Shown one piece after another: positions 6,215 through 13,702 of a DNA stretch of 14,829 nt (positions are counted from its first letter, which is position 1; every line of letters starts with the position of its first letter). The stretch lies in assembly GCA_937915735.1 (NCBI GenBank), contig CALGGS010000194.1, forward strand, positions 1 to 14,829, given 5' to 3'. The position numbers were made by a program, and so were the translations under genes. The notes under the pieces were generated by a model. It did not search any database and had not been told where the DNA came from. It saw only the letters and a program-made list of their open reading frames with translations. This stretch comes from an uncultured Treponema sp. GTDB lineage: Bacteria; Spirochaetota; Spirochaetia; Treponematales; Treponemataceae.

Positions 6215-8245
6215 ATGAGACGGAAAGGGTCGATTTTGTGGCAGTTTCTCTTGCCGATTGTTGTGATTTTGGTGTGTCTTACGGCGCTGATTATTGGAAG
6301 CGTGATTTATACTTTCACCTCTTCTTACACGGCAAAGATAAATGCAGAAAATTCGGCGACAGCTTCTTATATTGCAGAGGCCGTATCGAATTTTATGGAT
6401 GGCGCATATAATTTGACTGAGGAGCTTGTTTATAACTCAGATATAATTTCTATGGAGACGGACAAACAGCATTCAGTTCTTTCTTCGGTTGTCGAGCGAA
6501 ATCCGTATATGGAAACGATTTATGCCCAGCAAATGGACGGAGTTCAAACAGGGCGTTCTTCAGGAAACTTGGGAAACAGGCGGGATAGATGGTGGTTCAA
6601 ACAACTTTTGGAGACGAAGAAACCTTTCGTTTCAAATTCATATTATTCAATCGCAACGAATATGCCCTGTGCCTCGATTTTCTTTCCGATTCAGAATGGC
6701 AGCGAAATCATCGGAAATATCGGCGTGGACTTGAAACTTGATTATTTGCAGTCGCTCGTTGGAAAATACACGGATAACGAAGGGAACAGGTATTCTTTCA
6801 TCATTGATGGTGCAGGCGTGGTTATGGCCCATCCAAATAATCAATATATAGAGGAGCTATACAATTACAGGTCTCTTACGCACACGGTTTCTGTAAAAGA
6901 CTCGAATGGGAATGTCGTGCGCGAAGGTAATAACATAGTTACGAAGGAAGAGCCTTTTGAGGCAGATTCACGACTTACCGAGGCGATTGAGAGCCTTCTC
7001 TCTGGAAAAAACGGAACTGCGCTTGCGAGCATGGACGGTACAGAGGCTTTCCTTGCATGGTCTCCAGTAAAACTTAAAGGCGACTCGGCGAGCTGGGGCG
7101 TCATCACGGTTCAGGGCGCAAAATCTGCTTTTTCGATGATGCGGAAGATTGTCAGCATAATGCTTATAATCGCAACGATAGTGCTTGTCGTATCCATTGT
7201 CATCGTAATTATACTCGCACGGAAAATCACGAAGCCGATTACCGAAGTGTTAGACACTGTACGCACAAATACAAATGAAATTGCGGCTAGAAGTAGCGGG
7301 CAAATGAAGAAAATCAACATAAAAAGCCGCAACGAAATTGGTGATGTGGCAGATGGATTCAACATATTTAGTGAAAAACTCTGTGAAACGATGAGTAAAA
7401 TCCACATGGCGCAGGAAAAAGACCACGAAATAGGAAACCGTCTTTTTGAGGAAACCCAGAATCTTGCCGTTGCGACAAAAGAAACTGCGGCGACAAGCCA
7501 AGACTCGGCGGCGGCGGTAAAGGAAATCGTCGCTACGATGGAAGACACGAACGATCTTTCAGAAAACATCTCGCGAAAAATCAAGGATGTCTCCAGCGTG
7601 GCTAACACGACTTCATCAGATGTCGTGGACGGAGTAGCGCAAATCGAGCTGAATGTGAAGCAGCTGCACGAGATTTTTGACGCAAACCAGCAGACGATAG
7701 ATGGAATCAAGACACTGAGCGAGAAAATCGAGAGCATCTGGGATATCGTAACGCTGATTAACAATGTCGCCGACCAGGCAAAAATCATCGCTTTTAACGC
7801 AGAACTTGAGGCTTCGAGTGCGGGAGAGGCAGGAAAATCTTTCCGCATCGTGGCGAACGAAATCCGTCGGCTTTCTGACGGAATCATCGACGGAACGCAC
7901 GAAATTAAGGAAAAAATCAACGAGATTCAGCATTCTTCCGACTCGCTCATTCTCGCTTCGGAGAGCAGCACCGAAAAAATCAACTCTGGTTATGAGAATG
8001 CGCGCGAACTTAGCGAAAAATTTGAGAGCATAAAGAAATCGGCGGAAATCACGGCGAAGAGCGCGGACGATATAGCCGACATAATCCAGCAACAGGCGAG
8101 TGCGAGCGAACAGATTCTCATTGCAATCAAGGAAATAGCGTCTGGCGTGGAGAATTTCACTGTGGCGACGGACAATATTTCTGGCGCTGCGGAAAATGTT
8201 CGAAAAATCAGTGAGGAGTTGAATAATGCAAGCAATGAGTCATAA
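6215..8245 (+). CDS. Methyl-accepting chemotaxis protein with dCache sensor and HAMP
   Basis: A 676-residue membrane chemoreceptor. Order: TM1 (~11-33), a periplasmic double-Cache-type sensor (~40-300), TM2 (~311-334), a HAMP domain (~335-390, with ITKPI and NEIGDVA), then a cytoplasmic coiled-coil signalling domain (~405-672). In the sensor, RWWF (125-128), YY (143-144) and D172 resemble the R-x-W-Y/Y/D pattern of ligand-binding dCache domains, hinting at an amine or amino-acid ligand; this is tentative. The hairpin tip is unusual: KIIAFNAELEASSAGE (523-538) replaces the common NLLALNAAIEAARAGE. There is no C-terminal CheR-tethering pentapeptide. ATG 6191 would add 8 residues; I prefer 6215 because of the AAAGGAGG before it. 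The last 20 nt overlap the next gene. Residues 407-672 are identical to those of the next receptor. Confidence 0.93.
   Translation: MRRKGSILWQFLLPIVVILVCLTALIIGSVIYTFTSSYTAKINAENSATASYIAEAVSNFMDGAYNLTEELVYNSDIISMETDKQHSVLSSVVERNPYMETIYAQQMDGVQTGRSSGNLGNRRDRWWFKQLLETKKPFVSNSYYSIATNMPCASIFFPIQNGSEIIGNIGVDLKLDYLQSLVGKYTDNEGNRYSFIIDGAGVVMAHPNNQYIEELYNYRSLTHTVSVKDSNGNVVREGNNIVTKEEPFEADSRLTEAIESLLSGKNGTALASMDGTEAFLAWSPVKLKGDSASWGVITVQGAKSAFSMMRKIVSIMLIIATIVLVVSIVIVIILARKITKPITEVLDTVRTNTNEIAARSSGQMKKINIKSRNEIGDVADGFNIFSEKLCETMSKIHMAQEKDHEIGNRLFEETQNLAVATKETAATSQDSAAAVKEIVATMEDTNDLSENISRKIKDVSSVANTTSSDVVDGVAQIELNVKQLHEIFDANQQTIDGIKTLSEKIESIWDIVTLINNVADQAKIIAFNAELEASSAGEAGKSFRIVANEIRRLSDGIIDGTHEIKEKINEIQHSSDSLILASESSTEKINSGYENARELSEKFESIKKSAEITAKSADDIADIIQQQASASEQILIAIKEIASGVENFTVATDNISGAAENVRKISEELNNASNES
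7433..8230 (+). repeat. Direct repeat, copy 1 (receptor signalling domain)
   Basis: These 798 bp match 9282-10079 with a constant offset of 1849 bp and a single difference, T8188 versus G10037, which is synonymous (Ala). I compared the two copies block by block along their whole length. Just before the block, six more bases match up to 7426 with one mismatch at 7432 (A versus G, Ile versus Met). The repeat spans the coding sequence for 266 residues and continues through the Shine-Dalgarno, start codon and first two bases of codon 2 of the next gene. Confidence 0.98.
8213..8218 (+). promoter_or_regulatory. Shine-Dalgarno of the second receptor inside the first receptor's gene
   Basis: GAGGAG lies 7 nt before ATG 8226, an ideal spacing. 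It is embedded in codons for SEEL of the upstream receptor and belongs to the repeated segment. It supports 8226 over the in-frame ATG at 8235, and implies translational coupling across the 20-nt gene overlap. Confidence 0.75.
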
Positions 8246-10091
8246 AAAAAATCTCTTTATTTCTGTTCTTTCGATTATTCTCGTTTTAGCATTTCTTTGT
8301 ATCGGCTATAACATCATCTCGAATCAGAATGCAAAGCGTAATATATCGCAGATTCTTCGAAAAGAGATTTCTGTTCGTGGCATAACACTGGAAAATGACA
8401 TTCAGACTGATATTGCTATCGCAAAAAAACTGATAACATCTCCGCTTATCATTACTTTTTTTCAAAATCCGTCAGACACTGTTTTTCGGTCGACAGCCCT
8501 TGAAGAATTGAACAGCTATCAGTCCGCTTTTTCTTCAAATAATATATTTTGGCTTTCTGATGTAGACAAGCAATACTATTACAATGGCGAATATGTGTAT
8601 ACACTGGATCCGACAATTCCAGAAAGCGCTTGGTACGGGCAAGCTCTTAACGGAGAAAAAGATCTTTCTTTCAACATGAGTTATGATATCGGAATAAAAA
8701 AGATGCAGCTGTGGATTAACGCCATCGTTAAAAACGGCACTGTTCCAGTGGGAATTACGGGAACGGGAATCACGCTGAATACATTTGTCGAAAAGTGCTT
8801 TTCTGGCCTCGATGAATCATTTACTTGCTGTTTGTTCAATGAGAATAAGGAAGTTACCGGTGCGATTGACAAGAGCTTGCTGGATACAAGGACTCTTGTA
8901 GAGGATGTGTACGGTAAGAACATTCCGTTTGAAAAAATCATGCAAGAGGCGAAAGCCTGTGCCAGGGAGAAGAATTCTGAGGTCTGTCTTTTTACGGTGA
9001 ATGCAAAAGAACGCGGTGCAATCTGTTATCTTCCTAGCTATGACTGGTATTTCCTTGCCACCGCACCTGTATCTGCTGGTAAGGAAAAAGGTATATCGGC
9101 ACTCTTAATTACTACAATCTTTTTGTGGCTTGTTTTTATCTTTATTATTCTCTTTATCTCAAAAATGCAGACTACAATGAAAAAAGTTCGTCTGGCACAT
9201 GAAAAAGAAAAGGAGATGATGGAAAAAATCAACAGCGCGCGTGAAAAGGAACTTACATTGCAGAAAAAAGAGCGCGAAATGGGAAACCGTCTTTTTGAGG
9301 AAACCCAGAATCTTGCCGTTGCGACAAAAGAAACTGCGGCGACAAGCCAAGACTCGGCGGCGGCGGTAAAGGAAATCGTCGCTACGATGGAAGACACGAA
9401 CGATCTTTCAGAAAACATCTCGCGAAAAATCAAGGATGTCTCCAGCGTGGCTAACACGACTTCATCAGATGTCGTGGACGGAGTAGCGCAAATCGAGCTG
9501 AATGTGAAGCAGCTGCACGAGATTTTTGACGCAAACCAGCAGACGATAGATGGAATCAAGACACTGAGCGAGAAAATCGAGAGCATCTGGGATATCGTAA
9601 CGCTGATTAACAATGTCGCCGACCAGGCAAAAATCATCGCTTTTAACGCAGAACTTGAGGCTTCGAGTGCGGGAGAGGCAGGAAAATCTTTCCGCATCGT
9701 GGCGAACGAAATCCGTCGGCTTTCTGACGGAATCATCGACGGAACGCACGAAATTAAGGAAAAAATCAACGAGATTCAGCATTCTTCCGACTCGCTCATT
9801 CTCGCTTCGGAGAGCAGCACCGAAAAAATCAACTCTGGTTATGAGAATGCGCGCGAACTTAGCGAAAAATTTGAGAGCATAAAGAAATCGGCGGAAATCA
9901 CGGCGAAGAGCGCGGACGATATAGCCGACATAATCCAGCAACAGGCGAGTGCGAGCGAACAGATTCTCATTGCAATCAAGGAAATAGCGTCTGGCGTGGA
10001 GAATTTCACTGTGGCGACGGACAATATTTCTGGCGCGGCGGAAAATGTTCGAAAAATCAGTGAGGAGTTGAATAATGCAGAACAAGAATGA
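8226..10091 (+). CDS. Methyl-accepting chemotaxis protein lacking a HAMP domain
   Basis: A 621-residue membrane chemoreceptor. TM1 is at ~9-30, followed by a periplasmic Cache-like sensor (~35-285) unlike that of the upstream receptor; it contains IFWLSDVDKQYYYNGEYVY and SAWYGQAL, and several Cys residues (CC in FTCCLF). TM2 is at ~291-313. No HAMP domain follows: a Glu/Lys-rich helix (~314-352, e.g. AHEKEKEMMEKINSAREKEL) leads straight into the signalling domain (353-618), which is identical over 266 residues to the upstream receptor, including the atypical tip with K469 and S481. Start at ATG 8226 is set by a GAGGAG 7 nt upstream. Its end overlaps cheW by 17 nt. The ligand is unknown. Sharing the signalling domain should place both receptors in the same array. 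Confidence 0.93.
   Translation: MQAMSHKKNLFISVLSIILVLAFLCIGYNIISNQNAKRNISQILRKEISVRGITLENDIQTDIAIAKKLITSPLIITFFQNPSDTVFRSTALEELNSYQSAFSSNNIFWLSDVDKQYYYNGEYVYTLDPTIPESAWYGQALNGEKDLSFNMSYDIGIKKMQLWINAIVKNGTVPVGITGTGITLNTFVEKCFSGLDESFTCCLFNENKEVTGAIDKSLLDTRTLVEDVYGKNIPFEKIMQEAKACAREKNSEVCLFTVNAKERGAICYLPSYDWYFLATAPVSAGKEKGISALLITTIFLWLVFIFIILFISKMQTTMKKVRLAHEKEKEMMEKINSAREKELTLQKKEREMGNRLFEETQNLAVATKETAATSQDSAAAVKEIVATMEDTNDLSENISRKIKDVSSVANTTSSDVVDGVAQIELNVKQLHEIFDANQQTIDGIKTLSEKIESIWDIVTLINNVADQAKIIAFNAELEASSAGEAGKSFRIVANEIRRLSDGIIDGTHEIKEKINEIQHSSDSLILASESSTEKINSGYENARELSEKFESIKKSAEITAKSADDIADIIQQQASASEQILIAIKEIASGVENFTVATDNISGAAENVRKISEELNNAEQE
9282..10079 (+). repeat. Direct repeat, copy 2 (receptor signalling domain)
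   Basis: Second copy of the 798-bp near-identical segment, starting at GGAAACCGTC within the first codons of the signalling domain and ending two bases after the ATG of cheW. Beyond 10079 and upstream of 9275 the two loci are unrelated at once. Sharp boundaries and almost no synonymous change indicate a very recent copying event. Confidence 0.98.
10062..10067 (+). promoter_or_regulatory. Shine-Dalgarno of cheW inside the second receptor's gene
   Basis: GAGGAG, 7 nt before ATG 10075, is the same sequence in the same context as the ribosome site of the second receptor, because it lies in the duplicated segment. cheW and the second receptor therefore have identical initiation regions up to the first base of codon 2 and beyond. 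Confidence 0.75.
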
Positions 10092-10569
10092 GCCTGAAAA
10101 GGTAATTGAACAATCAACGCTTGTTCCCACCGATGAAATCAACTCGCTTTACGAGTCAGCGGATAAAAATATGACTTATCTGATTTTTTCGGTGGGGAAG
10201 AAATTCTTTTCGATTCAAACCTTGCTCGTAAAAGAAATCCTGCACTCTGCGAAAATCCATCCGCTTCCCTTTGTGCCAGATTACATTGAGGGCGTGGTGA
10301 ACTGCCACGGTACTCCTTTTACGGTGGTAAATCCTCTTAAAATATTGGACTCAGAGGAAAAGGATATAGAGGGGGGAACCGTGCTTCTTTTTAAGCGTGA
10401 GGATGACAATTTTGCGATTCACATTTCAAATATAGAAGTTTTTTTTGAGGTGGAAGAGCAGGATATTCGCGATGATGGAATCCGCTACAAGATGAATGTG
10501 ATTCCGTTTTTCGATGCGAATTCTGTGGAAGAGAGAATGATAAACGATTTAAGGGAGAATGAAGAATGA
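10075..10569 (+). CDS. cheW: CheW-like chemotaxis coupling protein
   Basis: A 164-residue CheW-domain protein that would link receptors to the CheA-type protein in the array. After a ~33-residue acidic N-terminal tail, the CheW core is recognisable: YLIFSVGKKFFSIQ, VKEILHS, PLPFVPDYIEGVVN and the later strands GGTVLLFKREDDNFAIHISNI. The loop that usually reads NLRG or NIRG is NCHG here, replacing the conserved Arg by His. The segment corresponding to PVIDL is FTVVNPLKIL. It overlaps the receptor gene by 17 nt and shares an ATGA stop/start with cheB, so translation is coupled. No receiver or second CheW domain is present. Function is inferred from domain and operon; the Arg change makes classical kinase coupling less certain. 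Confidence 0.85.
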   Translation: MQNKNEPEKVIEQSTLVPTDEINSLYESADKNMTYLIFSVGKKFFSIQTLLVKEILHSAKIHPLPFVPDYIEGVVNCHGTPFTVVNPLKILDSEEKDIEGGTVLLFKREDDNFAIHISNIEVFFEVEEQDIRDDGIRYKMNVIPFFDANSVEERMINDLRENEE

Positions 10570-11279
10570 GCGACAAAATAAAAGAACTTCTAGCGGAACT
10601 AAAACAATCACAGGGAATAGCTTCAGGTAAGGATTTTTCAACAAGACTTAGAAATAACGACAAAACTCAAAAATCAGGCGAAAACGATCTTCCTTGTGAC
10701 AGAAAATTCACGATTCTTTGCATCGGGGCTTCGACCGGCGGACCCTCGGCGGTTCAGGAAGTTTTAAAGGGGTTGGGGGATAATTTTCCGCTTCCAGTTT
10801 TGTACACGCAGCATCTTGATGTCGGATCTGACGACAAAATGGCTAAATGGTTCAGTGACACTTGCCCAAACATTCCGATGACACTGGCTCAAGAAGGGGA
10901 AGTTGCCGAAGCAGGACATGTCTATCTTGCGCCTGCCGAAAAACATCTTGTAATCGATTATGTTAAGGGCGGAAAGCCGGTTATGCATCTTTCGGACGAA
11001 GAGCCAGAACACTTTTTGCGGCCTGCCGTGAACAAACTTTTCCGTTCGGCGGCAAAAAACTACAAAACGGAATGCCTTGCCGTTCTTATGACTGGAATGG
11101 GGGCAGACGGTGCTGAAGGCTGTAAGGAAATAGTCGGCGCAGGTGGCTACACAATCTGCGAGGATGAATCGACTTGCAAAGTCTTCGGAATGCCTGCAGC
11201 CGCAATCAAAATGAACGCGGCGAGCAAAGTTCTGCCACGCGGTGAAATTGCCGGCGCAATTTTGAAGTTAGTGAAGTAA
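10566..11279 (+). CDS. cheB: CheB-type protein-glutamate methylesterase without receiver domain
   Basis: A 237-residue CheB methylesterase domain, which removes methyl groups from receptor glutamates (and deamidates Gln) during adaptation. The catalytic triad is visible: S56 in GASTGGPSA, H83 in LYTQHLD and D181 in MTGMGADG, with spacing close to the classical enzyme. GHVYLAPAEKHL and EHFLRPAVNKLF are also family-typical. In classical CheB, of about 350 residues, the N-terminal part is a phosphorylatable receiver; here it is replaced by ~47 polar, probably flexible residues. The methylesterase should therefore not be controlled by phosphorylation from a CheA. It starts in an ATGA overlap with cheW, with GGGAG 8 nt upstream, and is followed after 16 nt by cheR. 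Confidence 0.92.
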   Translation: MSDKIKELLAELKQSQGIASGKDFSTRLRNNDKTQKSGENDLPCDRKFTILCIGASTGGPSAVQEVLKGLGDNFPLPVLYTQHLDVGSDDKMAKWFSDTCPNIPMTLAQEGEVAEAGHVYLAPAEKHLVIDYVKGGKPVMHLSDEEPEHFLRPAVNKLFRSAAKNYKTECLAVLMTGMGADGAEGCKEIVGAGGYTICEDESTCKVFGMPAAAIKMNAASKVLPRGEIAGAILKLVK

Positions 11280-11295
11280 GCACACGGAGAGTTTT

Positions 11296-12105
11296 ATGGA
11301 CGAAAAGGAATTTTCTGAAATCATAGCGCTTATAAGTCAGCAGACGGGAATTATTCCGCGAGAAAGCCACAGGGCGGGAATTATGAATTTCATCGAAAAG
11401 CGGAAGAAAGAAATTAGCTTGAACGGTTTGCCCTATTCTGCGTATCTGAGACTTAACAAAGGAGAAATGAACGTTCTTCTGAATGCGGCGACCGTGAACG
11501 AAACCTATTTTTTCAGAGAGGAATCTCAGTTTTCTCTTCTTAAAGATAAAATCTTTCCTGAATTCAGGGCAAAACTTGGCTCAAAACCCTTGCGAATTTG
11601 GAGCGCAGCTTCTTCGAGCGGTGAAGAAATCTATTCACTGTATCTTCTTGCGCAATCACTTTCCATTAAAACAGAATGTGTGGCAAGTGACATAAACACT
11701 GCGGTTCTTGAAAAATGTGCTAAAGGTGAGTATACGCCAAATTCCGTAAAAAGCGTAGACGGGGCGAAATTTCAGCATCTTCTCGCAAAATATCAGAAAA
11801 CGGACAAGTCAGTTGTTTTCCCGGAGGAAATTTGCAATCAAATTGAACGGCGTCAGATAAATCTCTCTTTTGTGGCAGAATCTTTTCCTCGTAATGTGAA
11901 CTTGATTTTCATCCGTAATGTATTCATATATTTTACAGTTGAACTGAGGCGACAGATTTTGAAAAAAATAGTGGACGAGTCTCTGACTGACGGTGGCTAT
12001 CTTTTCGTTTCGATGAGCGAGCTTCCAGCCCTGGATTCCTCGGTTCTGCCGAAAAATCTTGAAAAAGTCTGTGACGGCAAGGTGTTTTATTTTAAGAAAA
12101 TATGA
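11296..12105 (+). CDS. cheR: CheR chemotaxis methyltransferase
   Basis: A 269-residue S-adenosylmethionine-dependent methyltransferase that methylates receptor glutamates, the counterpart of the adjacent CheB. An N-terminal helical domain (~1-75) ends in VNETYFFRE, matching the TxxTxFFR signature. The SAM-binding segment LRIWSAASSSGEEIYSLYLL (98 onwards), the acidic strand VASDINTAVLEKCAKGEY and the motif IFIRNVFIYFTVELRRQIL all match the family. Length is normal for CheR. No TPR or other extension is attached, and the receptors lack the C-terminal tethering pentapeptide, so it presumably docks on the receptor helices. GGAGAG precedes the ATG. The stop overlaps the next start (ATGA). Confidence 0.93.
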   Translation: MDEKEFSEIIALISQQTGIIPRESHRAGIMNFIEKRKKEISLNGLPYSAYLRLNKGEMNVLLNAATVNETYFFREESQFSLLKDKIFPEFRAKLGSKPLRIWSAASSSGEEIYSLYLLAQSLSIKTECVASDINTAVLEKCAKGEYTPNSVKSVDGAKFQHLLAKYQKTDKSVVFPEEICNQIERRQINLSFVAESFPRNVNLIFIRNVFIYFTVELRRQILKKIVDESLTDGGYLFVSMSELPALDSSVLPKNLEKVCDGKVFYFKKI

Positions 12106-13688
12106 CAGAAAAACGAAAAAAATCATCAGTACAAAACTTCTCTTCTGCTGAAGACAAAGCCCTGACTCTCAATGATTCTGGTGCTGTTATAAAAAATTAT
12201 CTTGCAGAAACTCGATGGCTTGCAGAGGCACTCAAAGAAAAGCCTGATTTTGCGGATGAAATTCTCCGTGTTTTGAGTATAACGAAAGACAATTCAAAAA
12301 TCCTTGGATTTACACCGATTTATAAGATTTACAAGGCTGTCGAGGATTTGTACAAGTCAATTGTTGATGAAAAAACTCTCTTCACTGATAATCTTTTTGT
12401 TCTGCTTGAGAAAGTCTCTAAAAAGATTTTCGAAATGTGCGATTTGATTGAAAAAAACGAGACAGACGAGCTTTTTGAGACAGAAATTCGCTCCTATCTT
12501 TTGTATCTTGATAAGGCGATGGCTGGAGAAATATTCAATGCGGAACATCTCGGAACTAAAACTGAGGAAAAGCGTATTACTCAGAAAGATTTCTCGCACT
12601 CATCAAAAGAGGATTCGCTTGTTCAAATTCACTTGTCAAAAATCGCCCAACTCGTAAATGCCCACGAGGAGATGATTGCCCGCTCCTATATCATTATGAA
12701 TCAAGTTGAGCTTTTAAAAAATGCCCTTCGCGACGGCGACATGCGGACTGTCCGGGATTCCTACAAGCAGATTGCATCGGATTCCCAGAATCTGCAAGGC
12801 TCGCTCCTTCTTTCGCACGACCAATTAATGAATCTTATTCAAGATGATGCTTTTTTGGCACAGCATCAGGATTTTCAGGGATTTTTTGTGTTTGCGAACG
12901 GCCGGAAATATCTCATTCCATCGGAATTTGTCGTTGATGTCGTTACAGAAAGCCCTTTGAACTATGAGGAGAAACAGAGCCAGAAAATTTTGGTGTATAT
13001 TCAGGAAAACGAATCGGGAAGTGAGAAAAATCGCGAGGAGATTCCCGTCTATTCTCTTTCTTCAGTTCTCTCTGGGCAGCCTGTAAAGGTAAAATCTGTT
13101 TTGGACTCAATCATCATCGTTCAGTTTCAGTCGCAGAAAATTGGAATTATAGTCGATTCAATACACAAATTTGTCTCTCTGATTCAAAAGCCCATGCCTC
13201 CAGCTTTCAAGAATTTTCCAGTACTAAAGGGACTTGCCTTTGACGAAAAATACGATTTGATTCCGATTCTCAATATTCCTGGAATTTTAAAAAGATTCCG
13301 TGCAATGCGTCCTTATGATGTCAAGAAATTCGAGTCGGTAATCAAAAAACGCGCGCGCCATGCCCTTATCGTCGAGGATTCTGAAACCACGCGAATGATA
13401 GAAAGAATAATTCTTGAGGATAACGGCTTCGTGGTTTCTGAGGCTGCGGACGGAATTGAGGCAATGACAAAAATCAAGGAAATTCACTTTGACTTGATTT
13501 TGTGTGACGATGAGATGCCTAGAATGAACGGTGAGATTTTTTTGGACAATGTGCGTCGAATGGAAAAATATGCCTCTGTCCCCGTGATTTCTGTGTCGAA
13601 TACAAAAATTCCAAAATCAGACGATTTTATCGCCAAGAGTGACTTTAAGCGCGACGAATTGATTCAGAAAATAAAGGAAAAAATGTAA
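12102..13688 (+). CDS. Kinase-less CheA-like scaffold: degenerate Hpt, P3, CheW-like P5 and receiver
   Basis: A 528-residue protein built like CheA but without a kinase. Residues ~28-120 are Hpt-like; LSITKDNSKILGF (58-70) aligns with the CheA phosphorylation motif LHTIKGNSxxLGF, with S59 in place of the His, and the whole region up to residue 148 has no His. No P2 domain is present. Residues ~172-246 match the P3 dimerisation helices (VQIHLSKIAQLVNAHEEMIARS). The HATPase (P4) domain with its N, G1, F and G2 boxes is absent; only ~12 residues separate P3 from the P5 CheW-like domain (~258-398, with IIIVQFQSQKIGIIVDSI and NIPGIL). A C-terminal receiver (~419-528) looks functional: E425, D426, phospho-acceptor D469, S499, K512. 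It overlaps cheR by 4 nt. Predicted role: array scaffold carrying a receiver output or sink. CheV is an alternative label but lacks Hpt and P3. Confidence 0.88.
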   Translation: MTEKRKKSSVQNFSSAEDKALTLNDSGAVIKNYLAETRWLAEALKEKPDFADEILRVLSITKDNSKILGFTPIYKIYKAVEDLYKSIVDEKTLFTDNLFVLLEKVSKKIFEMCDLIEKNETDELFETEIRSYLLYLDKAMAGEIFNAEHLGTKTEEKRITQKDFSHSSKEDSLVQIHLSKIAQLVNAHEEMIARSYIIMNQVELLKNALRDGDMRTVRDSYKQIASDSQNLQGSLLLSHDQLMNLIQDDAFLAQHQDFQGFFVFANGRKYLIPSEFVVDVVTESPLNYEEKQSQKILVYIQENESGSEKNREEIPVYSLSSVLSGQPVKVKSVLDSIIIVQFQSQKIGIIVDSIHKFVSLIQKPMPPAFKNFPVLKGLAFDEKYDLIPILNIPGILKRFRAMRPYDVKKFESVIKKRARHALIVEDSETTRMIERIILEDNGFVVSEAADGIEAMTKIKEIHFDLILCDDEMPRMNGEIFLDNVRRMEKYASVPVISVSNTKIPKSDDFIAKSDFKRDELIQKIKEKM

Positions 13689-13702
13689 GGCAGGAGAATA
13701 AA

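Noticed and set aside
7111..7920. Long minus-strand open frame (269 codons) across the receptor genes, with a repeat copy at 9038-9769
   Set aside because: It is an antisense shadow of the receptor coding sequence. It recurs only because the underlying DNA is duplicated, and has no ribosome site or recognisable protein pattern.
7433..10079. The 1849-bp spaced repeats considered as ends of a composite mobile element
   Set aside because: The repeated DNA is coding sequence of the receptors themselves; there are no terminal inverted repeats or transposase genes, so gene conversion or recombination is the simpler account.
9465..10142. Minus-strand open frame of 225 codons opposite the second receptor and cheW
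   Set aside because: Its position is explained by the GC-rich third codon positions of the sense gene, and it crosses two well-supported plus-strand genes.
12102..13688. Annotation as a true CheA histidine kinase or as CheV
   Set aside because: CheA is excluded by the missing ATP-binding domain and phospho-His. CheV consists only of CheW and receiver domains, whereas this protein also has Hpt-like and P3 dimerisation segments.
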